From Siderastrea siderea (taxonomy: Eukaryota > Cnidaria > Anthozoa > Scleractinia > Rhizangiidae), in NCBI GenBank assembly GCA_964030785.1, contig OZ034979.1, positions 10,067,383 through 10,131,382 on the forward strand: a stretch of 64,000 nucleotides of DNA, written 5' to 3'. The notes below the pieces were generated by a model that was given only the letters and a program-made list of their open reading frames with translations, was not told the DNA's origin and ran no database searches. Of the stretch, positions 1-11,960 are shown piece by piece (the stretch's first letter is position 1; every line of letters starts with the position of its first letter). A program made the position numbers and the translations under genes.

Positions 1-123
1 CTTTTACTTTTAAGAGGACGTGCTGCATGGCAGTCACCCACTACAAAGGATATTGCTGCGTGATGGTCCAAAAAGGTCACAAAGGGGGTGAATATTAACT
101 TTCAGTGCATTTATCTTGTTTAC

Positions 124-2124
124 CTCAGCAATCAGTAAATCCATATCATTCTTGAGGAATATCTGGATTTGTTCGTCGAACCGTTTCTGTATGCGCTCCT
201 TTCCAGCCCCCTCTATGTAAAGCGTTGCCGTTTGGCAGATGGAGCCTGCGCAGAACACCCCTCCCTCCTGGGCCACGCCTTTGGCAAGGTCACATGCCGA
301 CTGGTTGATTTCTTCGTTCTGTAGAAGAAGGCAAGGTTAAGGAAAGTTGTTATGGAGTCAAATCTCATTGTTTAAACAAGCTATCCCCAATGTTTTTGTT
401 GCGGTTTGATCTAAGTCCCTTAAAACGAAGGCCGTTTCCATTTTTTTAATCGTGATTTGTTTCAAGTCCCAGGCGTATAACCTTGACTAGAAAACCAACC
501 AGATACCTATACTAATTTGCTTAAGAGTAGGTTTTGATGTGCTAGGAATAAACTTACTAATCTTGAGATGTGGTTCTTTAAGAGGTCTTTAAGACATTTA
601 AGCAGTAATATTGCTGGGGCACACCAATAGGCCATTTCCGAATAGTATTGTGCCTCTTTTTCAAAGCGAGGCTTCGTGCAAAACCTTTCATATGAAAACG
701 AGCTTTATCTGCATGTGAATGAAAACTCATTTTCATGTGCAAGGCTATGCACCAAGACTGGCTTTGAAAAAGAGGTACAAGACAACTCGGAAATGGCCTA
801 TTTCAGGATATATTTCGAACTGCAGTGCCTATGTTTTTCTTGTACCGAACATCCTAATTTAACATGGACAGTCTTGTAAGCCTAACCGACGAGATAATAT
901 ATCATATTAATTACTCATACACAGTTTGGAAATACTTTGTGGGGTTGAATTATGATTAAATACCTTCTCATCGATCGCTTTATCATCCATGGAAAAAGAA
1001 AAGGCTTGAATGACATCTGCTCCGGCCCGGAGAAACTCGCGATGAACCTGCCGCACTGAAATAAAACATTTCGAGAATAGAACCATTACTCAATAACCGC
1101 CATTCTCGGAAGAGACCAAAAGCAAGTTAGAGCTCGAGAAATTCATAGTCCGAAGTAACATCGTATTTTAATTTCTGACGATTTTGGGCCTCAAACGTAA
1201 AACTGGCAAAACTGGCAGTGTTCGCTTGACTGAGTTACCCGCCTTCACCACAATTTTTCCTAGGTCGAGTAGTTCTCTGCCTCTGCATCTAAACATCCGT
1301 AATCCTAGACGGTTAACTCTTACGCCCCGGCGATAATGAATAAGGACAGCTGATAAATTGTATCTTTCCACTTTTCAAGAATAGAGAAAACGGTTAAAGC
1401 ACCCGAGAACATGGATGTTATTAAAATCAATACGCGCCGGAGACCAAGAACTTATCAAGGGAACGTCTCTCGTCCCCAGAGCTACTTTGCCCTTGCTCCT
1501 CGTGCCAGTCGCCGGCGGCTAAGAGGGCCAAGCAGCTCTGGGGACGAAAATGGTAACGTCCCGTGATGTTAACACGATACTCATTCTAGTTGGTGCTAAC
1601 GACGTTGCTACCCGGGGGGGGGAAACTCCCATATGAAAGTTACGGGGATGCTCGTCGGAAAATTAGAATTAAAGCCCTAAAGGAGACCAATCTGGGCGTG
1701 GCTCAGGCTTTATTTGAGCCCTAAAGGAGACCATGCTAAAACAGACAACCAAATAAGAGCTACAATGATTTTAATTGCGTTAAAGATTAACAGCGTTTGT
1801 TTTTTTCATACAGATATTTCTTTACGCACAACCCTAAGCGATGCCTCTATGGGTAAAAATATTGGCTTTCCGTCCTGAAAACCCTAAGCGAGACCAAAAT
1901 CTGCAATTTACCCCTAAGAGAGACGACGAGCATTCCCGTCACTTTCATATGGGAGTCCCCCCCCCCCCCCCTAGGCGTTGCTAACCTGCTTCTGGATTTT
2001 CCACAGTACACTCGGGTGTCCATGGTCCTGCTCTGACATATCCTCTCTTCTCCAAACAAAATGTCATCCCTCCATCGCCAACTATCACTTTGCCTTCATT
2101 TAAATGGTCTAGAACAGTGCCTTT
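124..2124 (-). CDS. BHMT: BHMT copy A, 5' half (three exons; continues off the left edge)
   Basis: Betaine-homocysteine S-methyltransferase transfers a methyl group from glycine betaine to homocysteine, giving dimethylglycine and methionine; it is a cytosolic zinc enzyme. Three minus-strand exons are visible: 1986-2124 (139 bp, starts KGTVLDHL, contains VGDGG and [14 protein letters not shown]), 964-1055 (92 bp, [14 protein letters not shown]) and 124-318 (195 bp, [19 protein letters not shown], ending LIAE). Junctions are GT/AG and phases 1, 0 and 0 join without a frame break. The Zn-cysteine exons lie beyond position 1. Lengths and phases equal those of copies B and C, and the peptide is nearly identical to C (V/I in exon 2, N/S in exon 1). 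An initiator exon before KGTVLDHL is needed; a short candidate is listed at 2438-2458. Family assignment is firm. Whether the gene is intact cannot be judged here. Confidence 0.9.
626..802. mobile_element. MITE shared by both duplication units (copy in A)
   Basis: A foldback of about 177 bp with terminal inverted repeats AATAGGCCATTTCCGA / TCGGAAATGGCCTATT and secondary inverted sequence (TTTCATATGAAAA) inside. It sits in intron 2 of BHMT copy A. The same element is at the same place in copy C, so it was inserted before the A/C duplication. Confidence 0.7.
1611..1975. mobile_element. MITE next to the exon 1 donor of BHMT copy A
   Basis: The ends are inverted: ACTCCCATATGAAAGT near 1626 and ACTTTCATATGGGAGT near 1940, each followed inward by ATGCTCGTCG or its complement and bordered outward by poly-G/C. 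The 8-bp direct repeat CGTTGCTA flanks it (1603-1610 and 1976-1983). Copy C has no insertion here (53020-53030). The interior contains the repeated phrase CCCTAAAGGAGACCA. The right target copy starts at intron base +3. Confidence 0.75.
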
Positions 2125-2437
2125 CTGTGCGAAATAAAAAGAGAAAGAGATGATGAATTTATATAAAGCGGTTTTCAATTGGGTCAAAAGTAAATCGCGT
2201 TTGCTATTGTTTTGCTCAGAGATGGTCGGGCAAAAAGAACGCGCGCGCGGACGAGCGCGAACATTGTGTGCCACGTGAAAAGGTGACGCACAGTCTTAGG
2301 GCAGCTGAATTTCGCGCGCGTTCGCGTGCCCTTCTCGCTCGACTATCCTTGAGCGGAAGAAGTGACTGCTCGTAGTCTCAGACTAGACGCATTTTCTCAA
2401 CCAATTTCAGGTTCAACCAATCGTGTGTTTGTCGCAC

Positions 2438-2458
2438 GCGTTTTCCTGCGCTTAGCAT
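2438..2458 (-). other. Candidate initiator mini-exon of BHMT copy A
   Basis: On the minus strand an ATG at 2458 opens seven codons (MLSAGKR) ending in phase 0 directly before a GT. Spliced to the acceptor at 2125, this would give [15 protein letters not shown]. From memory, the human protein also has a short Lys-rich leader encoded by a small first exon. The same seven codons occur upstream of copy C (53488-53508). The donor context is weak and no equivalent was found for copy B, so this is a proposal only. Confidence 0.25.
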
Positions 2459-2855
2459 CTGTCACAGGTATTTGCTTTGAGTTCTGTTTCGCTGGGGTGT
2501 TTGCGCCTGTTATGGTTGCTCAGAGAGGAAACTTTCCTGACACTTGCTCCAGATGTTTTGTACTAACACAGGGTCTTGCGCTGAACGTACTGTAGTTCTT
2601 TCATAAAGTGTCAATTATGGAGTCTATAGTAACAGTGTCAGATCTGCACTTTGCATTCTTCACTGATCTCTGTATCAAAACTTCACTAGTTACCTTTGTC
2701 TTAGTCGAAAATGAGACACTGTGGAGAGAAAAACAAAACAATTTTACCATTAGATGCATTGAACATGTTTCTTGGCGGGCGGAGGGACTGGGGCTAGTGT
2801 TACCGAAATTGCAAGCCACCTGGGTCACGTTTTTATGTCGGCAGCACTTTTCCAC

Positions 2856-3000
2856 GGGTGGCGGGTGGCGGGTGGCGGGTGGCGGGTGGCGGGTGGCGGG
2901 TGGCGGGTGACGGGTGGCGGGTGGCGGGTGGCGGGTGGCGGGTGGCGGGTGACGGGTGACGGGTGGCGGGTGACGGGTGACGGGTGACGGGTGGCGGGTG
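2856..3000. repeat. Left terminal minisatellite of the MULE element
   Basis: About twenty 7-bp units, mostly GGCGGGT with interspersed GACGGGT variants, starting 17 bp inside the transposon end. G-rich strand on plus, so it could form G-quadruplexes. It is in inverted orientation to the array at 10346-10477. Confidence 0.95.
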
Positions 3001-3099
3001 AAAATAAATGAGACATCAAAAAGTTCAATTTCAATTTGAAATGTTATATTCAGAAATTGGCTACAAAATATAAAGTTGCCAGATAAATGACAAAAACTA

Positions 3100-3530
3100 T
3101 CGTGATGGACCGATCAAATATTATCACAAAAATAAATCATTAAGTATTCAGATAGCGGCGATGCAAGCCGTGTCCTTTCAACAAAACTTCTGATATATGT
3201 ATATTGCTACATCAATATTCGCAAAAACTATGGACCGATCAAATATTATCACAATATCAAGTGAAATTAAATTACAAAAACTATAAATCAAAAAGTATTC
3301 ACATATCAAGAGGCGATGCAAGCCGTGTCCTTTCAACAAAGCGCCTGCTATAGGTATATTGCTACATCAATATTCACAAAAACTATGGACCGATTAAATA
3401 TTATCACAATATCAAGTGAAATTAAATTACAAAACTTTAAATCATTAAGTATTCATATATCAAGCGGCGATGCAAGCCGTGTCCTTTCAACAAAACGTCT
3501 GATATATACTACATCGATATTCACAACTTT
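3100..3530. repeat. Subterminal tandem repeat of about 154 bp, roughly three copies
   Basis: The phrase GCGATGCAAGCCGTGTCC recurs at about 3158, 3312 and 3466 (spacing about 154 bp), accompanied by GGACCGATCAAATATTATC. It lies inside the left end of the MULE element, with no counterpart near the right end. Confidence 0.85.
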
Positions 3531-4447
3531 CTTTACAAGTGTTCCTTTAACAAACCTTACATCCACCATACAGCTATTTCAATTAACGTTGTGAAATCTA
3601 AGCTTAAAGATAAGACCCGAAAGGTAGTGTGATTAGAAGAGAGGAACTGCACGTGCTGAATACTAAACGATATATAGACATCACAAACGCGGATTTGCAC
3701 GTTTTCAAAATTTTCAAAACTCAAAGCCATGCGACATTCAAAAATACACCCTAGCCTGTGCATTTTCTGAATACCCAGAACACCATACGGTCTTGCCTTT
3801 AAGCCTTAAGCTTTTACCGGAAAACGTTTGATGAAATAGCTGTATGTATCGGACCATGTCATTTTTTTTTTTATAGTCTTCGATAGGCAGATGTCGCTAT
3901 TTACCACACGAACAAATTTTAATGTTATAATTTGGCCTTGCGTTCATTAAATAAGCCACAATATGAACCACCCACGAAGGTTTCCTGTTATCAAAAATAT
4001 GCTGTAAAAATAAAACAAGCTGAGCTTTAAATACAACATTGCCTCGATCGATGTTTAAAAATGCTTATTTTTGTTTCATGAAGTGAATCAATGACATTTT
4101 AAGACGCGCCCCAACCAAAATGCACAGAATATATTTTTTCAATAAAAAACGTTCTGTTGAAGGAGAAAATATTATGTATTAGACTTTCATATTAGGTGTG
4201 CATGAAGCTTACATTGCTGGAGAAATGGCACAAGGAGGTTTGAATCTTTTTCTTAGTTTCTACTCCTGATAGAGTGGGGGCTATACAAACAAGACATCGA
4301 AAGACACCACCTTTTAGGTGGGGAAGGGGGCGGGGTACATGAAGAGACCACCTGTCTTTTTGCAGAGTGGTAGGTTCTGTCTGAGTACAATAGTTTTGAC
4401 CACTTCCCTAGCAGTGCAGCCAAAGGCAGAAAGTGATAAAAAAAGCA

Positions 4448-7400
4448 TTAAATAAATCTTATACCAAATTCGCGCCACAGTAGCTGCTTGGTAGATTCTG
4501 TTAATCTATCAACGGCTGAATCCGCCAATTTAATGTTGGTACTGGTGGCGGACGGGGCACACGAACGCAGGGGATGGTAATATACAGCCTCTGGTGTTGC
4601 AGAGATCCTGATCTTTGTTTCGCCTCGGCGATTAAATCGCCTATGTTCCATGTGCCTTAAAAATACGTTATTTGGAGCGGGGGGAGGAGGATCGGAGGCT
4701 GTTTTTCGTACACGACCCTTGCAGCCATAGCAGGTTGTAGCTTTGGTATCCATTATTAACACCACTTCGTAAGGTGACAACTCCGCCTCCGGTTCTTCAA
4801 TCTCGACTCTATCTCCATAGGTTTGTAGGTCTCGTGGTGTGCCGGACTTCCTTTTGCGGTTCTTTCTTTCGTTTTCTTTCTTCCCAGCTCCGCTGGGAAT
4901 AGTCGAAGAAACCAATCCAGACAGGGGCACTTGATATGATTGTGTGTATTGTTGGAGTGTACCGAGTTGGTGAGCAACAGCCAAGGTGTGGGCACAAATG
5001 CCCCTGTCTTTGAACCTAGGGCATTCTGAGCAGGCCAGTTTGTTACCCTTGATCTCAACGGTATGTGATACTGACCTGCTCAGTGATATGACGATACGCT
5101 TTTCCTTACAGTTCGGAAAAGGAACAATTCCCTCTAGGCGTAAAATTTGAGAGGCATTGGACCAAGACCCTCTCAAAAATTCGGGTAAACCAGAATCCTC
5201 AAAGCTCCCCATCACTTCCCACTGATCTTCGTTTTCAGACGTTTTGGGGAGCTGGTCTTGAAGGTCTTCTTGGACTGCTGATCCAAGGGCTCGGAGATGC
5301 TTCTGTCTCTCATCTCTTGTCATGCTAGACCATTTGGAGTCTGAAAGGCTCAAATGCTGGTGCTGCGCGTTCAAGGTATAGGGTCCTTTCCCAAGAACGG
5401 CACGCTGAACGTCTCTTTGGGCTTGAAGGACGGAGTCTCTGTAGACAATTACTGCCTCGGGCCACGAACATTTGAGATTTGGTCTATAGGCAATACCTTC
5501 CACGACCTTCGTCTCCTTTACTTTGCTTTTTAAGGCTGAATTGCTACTCTCTTGGGCATTGTTATAGAAAAAGCTGTCTTTGAGCCCAGCGCTTCTTCGG
5601 ATCGGCAGCAGCATTCCATTCTTCATATCGTCTTCGATATAGCGCTGAAAGTACTGTGAAAATTTTGGGTCCTTCCCTGTGATGTCTTCCTCTAGTTTGT
5701 CCCACTTGGATGAGATGCTTTCTACTTTGGCGACGAACTCCTCAGGACTTTCGCTATCAATGATCCCCTTCTCTTTGTTAAAGTCGTTTCCAAATATGTC
5801 TTCTAAGATTTCCTTTCGCACAGACGTCAACCCCAAGTCAGCAATCTTTCTCACAATGTCGTCTTCAACATGTTTTTTACATGGCAGAAAGGTGCATCCT
5901 TTCAACGGTTTGAGGAAACTAGACTGTGCTTTATCCCTGTCTCCTCCTACGAAGTTGATTCGTTCAAGTTCGTAGTTGCATTCGAGCAGCGTGTGGATAA
6001 AATATAAGTAGTCGTTACCGGTCTTGGAAGCGTGCAGCATTGCGGGACCAGGAAGGTTTGCAGGCTTTCCCGTTTTTTTGTTCAATAACTTACTGCTCTG
6101 GAATGTAGTAGATGTTAAATAGAAGTTACCAACATTAAACGTAGTATCTATGGATAAAATACTTGTAGAACCAGGAGAGCAGCAGTCTTTGACAATGTCT
6201 TTGATCTGGTCTTCTAGACAAATAACAACCCTTGGAGAGGGTGTCCATTGCAAATTATGCACTGCCTTGTCTTCCTTTGCCAGCTCTAACAAGGAGGCAA
6301 ATTCGTCATGTTGGGCGGCTTTGTTTGTGACTCGTTGACGTGCATTTTGCACTTGCTTACTGTCGCGAGGCAAGTCTGAAGAAAGTTCGCAATCGAGCAT
6401 TCCACCGACTGCCTCCGAGACTTCGTCATAAATTCTAGACGGGCCTTTTCGTCCGGTTGCTTCCTCTGTCAGTTTTGCTTTAGTCGACGGAGCTGTTGGA
6501 ATAAACTTCTTTCCAGATCGTGGATGTTTGTGTGGGCTAACTGGATGCTCTTCTCCGGTAAAACTGTATTGAACCAGGCCTAGCGGGAGTGTTTGACCAC
6601 CGCAGCAGTAAACAAGAGTTGAATTTCGCACAAAGTCTATGTATTTCTTGTGGCGCTCGAAGACGTTTCTGACAAGGTACTCATCACGTTTAAGTTGATT
6701 CCGTTCAGGTTGTGTACCTTTGCAAAACCAACTATTAACTATCTTCTTATCTCTAATGACGAATATACGTGCACTTGAACCGCGATTTTCAAATGCCCCG
6801 AGGTCGCTTACAAGCCAGTCATCACGGTTCTTTAATTGTGATCTGTCGATCACAAAGCCTGCATTTTCCATTGGATTTCTTGGTCTTCTGCAACAAATCT
6901 TGCTTTCATCAACGTCTAGGAGCAGGGCATGAATCCTAGTTTCGAAATCTAACTCATGCTTTCCTTGGAACAAGTAAGGGGTAGCACTCTCATCGCTGAA
7001 GTAGGCCGTTTTCTCCCTGAAATGAAAATGTTGAAAAGTTTACTTCCCAATGATTCACCAAAACGCAAAAATATTAAAGTGCTACTATGATAAAATTCGC
7101 ATCTTTTCTTTCGTAGCCGTTTTAAAATATTAGCAAGTATTCTATATTCGTTTCTTTCCAGAGATATTCAAGTTATTTAAATATGCAAATTAGCAAAGTG
7201 ATGACGTCATAGACTCAACCAAATGCGTGATCTGGCGAGCATATGAATGGATTGGGCAGACGTCTTGCCCTGGTTTTATTTCTCCTAACTGAAAAAGTAT
7301 AAAATATTAAATAAATTTAGCCAAGCCTAAAAGCGGAGCTCCGCGGCTATTTACTTTGCTCTTTATTCAAATCTGAATTTACTGACCATAGCATAGACAA

Positions 7401-8735
7401 AAAAAATACGGCTTGAACCCGCGATCCAATAAAAACCAATTCTGGTCAGCGGTCAACTTAAAATACACGCGACCGTCCACGCGACCTAGATGAGTTCAAC
7501 ACGTGAGCCCGCGATATGGTCATATGATACTGGTCAGCGGATACCTTGTTTTGACAGCTGTCAATTGACAAAAGTGTAGAGGACTAATATCAAAGATGTA
7601 AGCTGACGTTAACCTTAACGTTAACCTATTTCTGTGCGCGGTTGTTCAAAAAGGGTTAAATTAACCTCGGGTTAGAGCTAAACCAAAGGTTAAATTTCTT
7701 AACCGCAGGTTTGTTAACCCAGATTTATAACAGCGTTGTTCAAAACAAGGTTTTTCCTAGAAACGATAGTCCTCCATTCAGATTACTAGGGTTTCTAAAA
7801 TATACCTCGCGGGTCGTATATTTACTATAATGGCCATCCATTTTGCACAAAAACTAGAACGGTGACCCCCATTTTAAATTCATTTTTGTAATGCGCATAT
7901 CATAATTGTAATATGGACCAAGTTTTATAAAATTGTAACTATGGACCAAGTTTGCGAAAATTTTAAATACTCCTTCTATTTCATTTTCAGTGGAATCACC
8001 TTAAGCTTAAATATCTCAGGAACTAAAAATAGATATTTGAAAACGGAAAACGGCATTTTAAATCTTTCGTTAAATACTCTTTGAAGCGCCTAAAACTGCA
8101 AGGGGTGAAAATTTGATCATGGTAACACTTTAACCGCTAAAATGACGACAATAAAAGAGCTGGAAGGGAAGTTAAAGTTAATGAGGACAAACGACGATTT
8201 CACTGTAATCAGAAATTGGTACTGTAATATTATTTCTCGTGACTGATAATGTTGAAACTAAAGGCAAGCGATAACCAACATGCAAGTTTTAGATAAGTGT
8301 CCACAATTAGTAGAGGGGACTTTTCCTCTTAGCTTAACATTTTCGACACGTTAATAAAGTTACTTATTCTATTTATTTTATCAGAAGGCTGTAAAGCAGT
8401 ATCGTTTACTCTATTTTGGCATTTACTTACTCTTTGAAGGGATTTTTGGCGGCCTGCAAATGTAATTGGTCCTCTTCCTCACTGTCTGAATGTGACTCAT
8501 CCGACGGCACGTGTCGGTGTTCTTTACAGTACAGCTTGGATGTGCTTCGCTTGACGTCTATAATTTGTACATCATCGTCGCCATTGTCCCAGGATCGCAG
8601 GGGTGCGCGAAAAGTCTTGTTCCTCTTATATGTTGACTTTGTGGCGAGGCTATCTGACGCACTATCTTCATCGGGAGATTCAGTAACAAATTCTTCCTCG
8701 GGTGGATCGTCTTCGCTTTTCTCAAAAGCAAATTC
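4448..8735 (-). CDS. MULE-like transposase with SWIM-type zinc finger (two exons recognised)
   Basis: Exon 8431-8735 (305 bp, acidic, begins EFAFEKSEDD after a GTAG acceptor, ends at GTAAGT) joins in phase 2 to 4448-7016 (acceptor TTTCAG, begins EKTAYFSDES). A stop codon lies just before each acceptor in frame, which supports the splicing. The joined product exceeds 950 residues. Counting from LFQGKHEL in the long exon, SIDTTF (Asp about 276), GGDRDKA (Asp about 345) and NNAQES (Glu about 475) fit the D-D-E catalytic triad and NN-xx-E signature of Mutator-like transposases. A CxxC...CAH motif (CSEC, ICAH) near 630-650 resembles a SWIM zinc finger. The tail is basic, then SPYEVVLIMDTKATTCYGCKG with two further cysteines. 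A start codon was not found; more 5' sequence is likely, and an acceptor-like TTTTACAG near 8882 precedes a KRRRQKGFPASKL reading. It lies inside 2839-10493 and is presumably its transposase. Confidence 0.8.
7021..8430. other. Intron of the MULE transposase gene
   Basis: A 1.4-kb intron. It contains a stretch rich in GTTAACC/GGTTAA motifs (7605-7735) and a piece near 7076 (AAAGTGCTACTATGATAAAA) resembling the ends of the foldback at 49196-49887. A GACAGCTGTCAATTGACA palindrome is at about 7554. No coding frame is apparent. Confidence 0.5.
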
Positions 8736-8899
8736 CTACACAATTTGGAAACCAAAAAATTAAATTGAAAACGCGACGAAAAGTGACGAAACAATAAACG
8801 AGAAAATGGTTTATCACAGTAATTTCCCTTGTTTGTTAATTTTGAGGCGGGAAAGCCTTTTTGACGTCTTCGTTTCACGGCTGTAAAACAGAAAACGAG

Positions 8900-10340
8900 A
8901 TTAAAATTCCTATGTTAAAGAATTAGGACGTGGAAAGCCCAATTCGAAAAAAAGAAAAAGTTCAGATTGTGGCGTTATTCACGCTTTTATCCGGACTTGT
9001 CTGTTTAAATCGATTAATATTAGTAATTTGTTACAAGTGCTATCCGATGCTCATTGTAATCTCAACTTTGGTACGCCCCCCGATTAGCTTTTGTGGAGCA
9101 TTTTATCGGAGTGTTTATCGTCCAGTTGGAGTGTTTTCAGTTCATATCCTAACATTGTTCACTCGGAGTTTGGAGAAGGATTACATAAGTTTGATTTCCT
9201 GTGATTTTCCAAACTATTCTGTCATGTCCCAATCGCATTTGTCTGTTGTAATTGTAGTTCTTCACCGCGTGATACGAAAATCAGTGATTAAAGAGAAAGT
9301 GATTTTAGCATGTATGTGGTACTTGGCGCGTTTCACTCAGCTCGCATGCAATTTTTCTCTTGTCCTTATAGTGTACAAAGAAGAATAAACCTGGCAACAG
9401 ATGCAAATTCCAGTGGAACGATAACATTATTCAACTTATTTTTGCTCTTATATTTAATATCATTTCGCCATCTCGCCATATCGCTATTTCGTGTTTTCAA
9501 CACGCCGGCACAAAATACGGAATAAGCCTATATTCTAGGAAATCGGCATAAGTCTTTTGCCCGATAAAGGGTTCATATAAAATTTTGCTTGCCTGATCAC
9601 GGGGGATTTGACGTTATCCGAAAACAGAATAGCAAATACAAACAATTGACCGACGGGTGGGGAACTGTCGTTTCGAAACCGGTGACGCGTTCAAAAACCT
9701 CACAGTGTTTGTGTCAAACGTTGTGCATCTTTATTTGCTTGATTTTAAACGTACTCTTTTCGGCACTGCGACCTCGATCTGAGATAATATGATATCGTAA
9801 AATGCTGTAAAATGGAAAATGGAATAACATTCGCAAGGATGTACACGTGGTCGCAAACAAAGGGCGCAAATGTAGGGCGTCAATAAACGTTAGATTCTAT
9901 GCCGTAGCAGGGTATTCTGAAGTTAAACCGACAATTCTTTGACTAAATCGCAATGCATTTACAAAGCTTACCTCGTAGTCGAAACTCATGATCTCTCAAA
10001 GAGCGCAGTCATCAACAAACTTTCCAGAATTGCCTTCGTGCGACTTACACGAGAATATACAGCGTCGAGCAGATCTTATTACGACCTGGTGAAATATGAT
10101 CACCCACGTCCCGCCAACCACTACCCCTTCAGTTATAGAATGGATTAGTTAAATGTCTGTAATATCCCCGGGGAAAAGGGAAAAAACAAAAAAATAAAAA
10201 TAAAAAAACATTAACGTAATGTTGAAACGAAATGCTGATAGTAATACCTCCGAGGAAATTGGAAAAAATAAATGACAAAAATCAGAATCAGAAAACATTA
10301 ACATCACGTTGTAAGTTAAGGGAACAAAGGCGGTTTTCTT
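8900..10340. other. MULE element interior without a recognised gene
   Basis: This is upstream of the minus-strand transposase, so it may hold the promoter and first exon. A plus-strand open frame of about 150 codons (8930-9388, GTG start, hydrophobic) resembles no family I recognise and is probably fortuitous. The sequence is AT-rich, with no tandem structure until the right terminal array. Confidence 0.5.
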
Positions 10341-10345
10341 TTGTT

Positions 10346-10477
10346 CACCCGCCACCCGCCACCCGCCACCCGCCACCCGTCACCCGTCACCCGTCACCCG
10401 CCACCCGCCACCCGCCACCCGTCACCCGTCACCCGTCACCCGTCACCCGTCACCCGTCACCCGCCACCCGCCACCCG
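10346..10477. repeat. Right terminal minisatellite of the MULE element
   Basis: About nineteen 7-bp units, ACCCGCC with ACCCGTC variants: the reverse complement of the left array. The order of variants is not the same as on the left, so the arrays have been reshuffled since they were inverted copies. Confidence 0.95.
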
Positions 10478-11960
10478 TGGAAAAGTGCTGCCGTTTTTAT
10501 GTGGTTTCCTTCTGTCTTCTGTGACAAATCCAGTTTATATACCAAAGTACCAATAACGATCACTGGTCCAAAAACATGTCCTAAATTCCTGACGAAGCGT
10601 GACGTATCGAGCAGTGAAGCAGCTTAAAGTAAGGGAATCCCTCCAAGTTTTTAGCATTTGACTTTCCGTCCCTGCATTGGACGACTACTCGAAATCATCC
10701 TTTCTGGCCCTCCCACTGACGTTCGTTAATTATGTGAACCATAAACCTGTCCTCAGACACCACTTATTGGTGACCAAATGGATTTCGTTGATTAAGTATT
10801 TTCGACACACTGAAATAGTTTGTTCGCTATTCACCATCCCCTATTCCACGGTCCGACCCATTACTCCCTAGCCAATTGACGATCGCCTGACCACTCGAAC
10901 ACGAGATAAACCTGTTTAGTCACGCAACAGAACAACTGACGTTACATAACCCCGAATATTTCGTTTGTTTTGCCCATTGCCTAAGAAGTTCGACGTGAAG
11001 TTAAATGGATGTGATTTTAATTGTTACACAAGTTAAATTTAAGTTTGACCTTCGAATTGTTTTGGGAGTAAAAACACATATGGCGCTGACGTCAGTTTTA
11101 TAGCACGGACGATTAATGTTGCCCCCAGGCATACGCATGTCTTCATAATAGAAATCTGCACAGATCGATATTAGTAAATATTTCCATTCTTTGTTGTAAT
11201 ATATCAAACACGAGAAAGAGTGTTTCATCAGGATATCCAAACCCCGAGAAGTGGGTTGAAAAAGCGAGGCGCAGCCGAGTTTTTTTAAACCGAGTTCGAG
11301 GTGTTTGGATACCTGATGAAACGCTCTTCCGAGTTTTTGATATGGCTTCTCCAACCATTCATAATTCTTGGAGAATTTCAAAGCAAAAGTTTGCAAAATC
11401 TTATGCTAATTGAGATGAGGCCCTGTTAGGGGGGGTCTGAATAATCCATAATCCTGGGTAGATTTTGGAAATAATCCGTATCCCAATTTTGTAAACAAAT
11501 ATATCCCTAAAATAAAATTTTAAAACAATCTCTATACAGTAACCCCTAGTTACCATTTCGTGTCACATGAATAGACTTACGTACAGTATGTCAGGTATGT
11601 CAAGGGTGCCATTTCCATACCCCTGACGAAATGTAAGGGTGGTTACTGAGACTGTGTTGTTTAAAACAGTGACGGGCCTGCACGACTTTTGTGCGCTTGT
11701 CAACCTTTTAAATTGTAACTGCAGTTTTGATTAGTGTTATTTAAACTTGATCCACTCTTTAGTGTTAAAAAGAATTACAGGCCTGCGCGACTCTTACGCA
11801 CGTGTTTTAGCTTTTCTAGAGAGTTTTGCTCTCATGAGCGGAACTCATTAAGCAATGGTTGCTGTTTTATAAAAAGCCAGCTGTTCATGAGTCTTGGTTT
11901 TACGTTCGGCACTGCTGGGTAATATTGCATTACAAAGGGTTGAGTGAAGATTTTCTTCAG

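Larger units (their letters stand above)
2839..10493. mobile_element. MULE-type DNA transposon with minisatellite terminal inverted repeats
   Basis: A 7655-bp element in the flank upstream of BHMT copy A. Perfect 9-bp target duplication TTTTTATGT at 2830-2838 and 10494-10502. The ends are identical inverted repeats: CGGCAGCACTTTTCCACGGG, then an array of 7-bp units GGCGGGT/GACGGGT (2856-3000 on the left, complement at 10346-10477 on the right). The paralogous site in unit C (54421-54429, TTTTTACGT) is unoccupied, which fixes both boundaries. It encodes a spliced MULE-like transposase on the minus strand (4448-8735). A 9-bp duplication is typical of Mutator-like elements and agrees with the protein. 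No stop or frameshift was seen in the two recognised exons, so it may be young and autonomous. Confidence 0.9.

Noticed and set aside
2772..2987. Open frames reading WRVAGGG or RHPPPAT repeats at 2772-3034 and 10232-10627
   Set aside because: Products of the 7-bp transposon end array, not proteins.
8930..9388. 152-codon hydrophobic plus-strand frame resembling a membrane protein
   Set aside because: Starts at GTG, has no recognisable family motif, and lies where the transposase gene's own 5' region is expected on the other strand.
11225..11345. CCTGATGAAAC on both strands resembles the CUGAUGA box of a hammerhead ribozyme (known from Penelope-like elements)
   Set aside because: The matching GAAA core after a stem II and a plausible cleavage triplet are missing; the phrase belongs to an inverted repeat at the border of the insertion.
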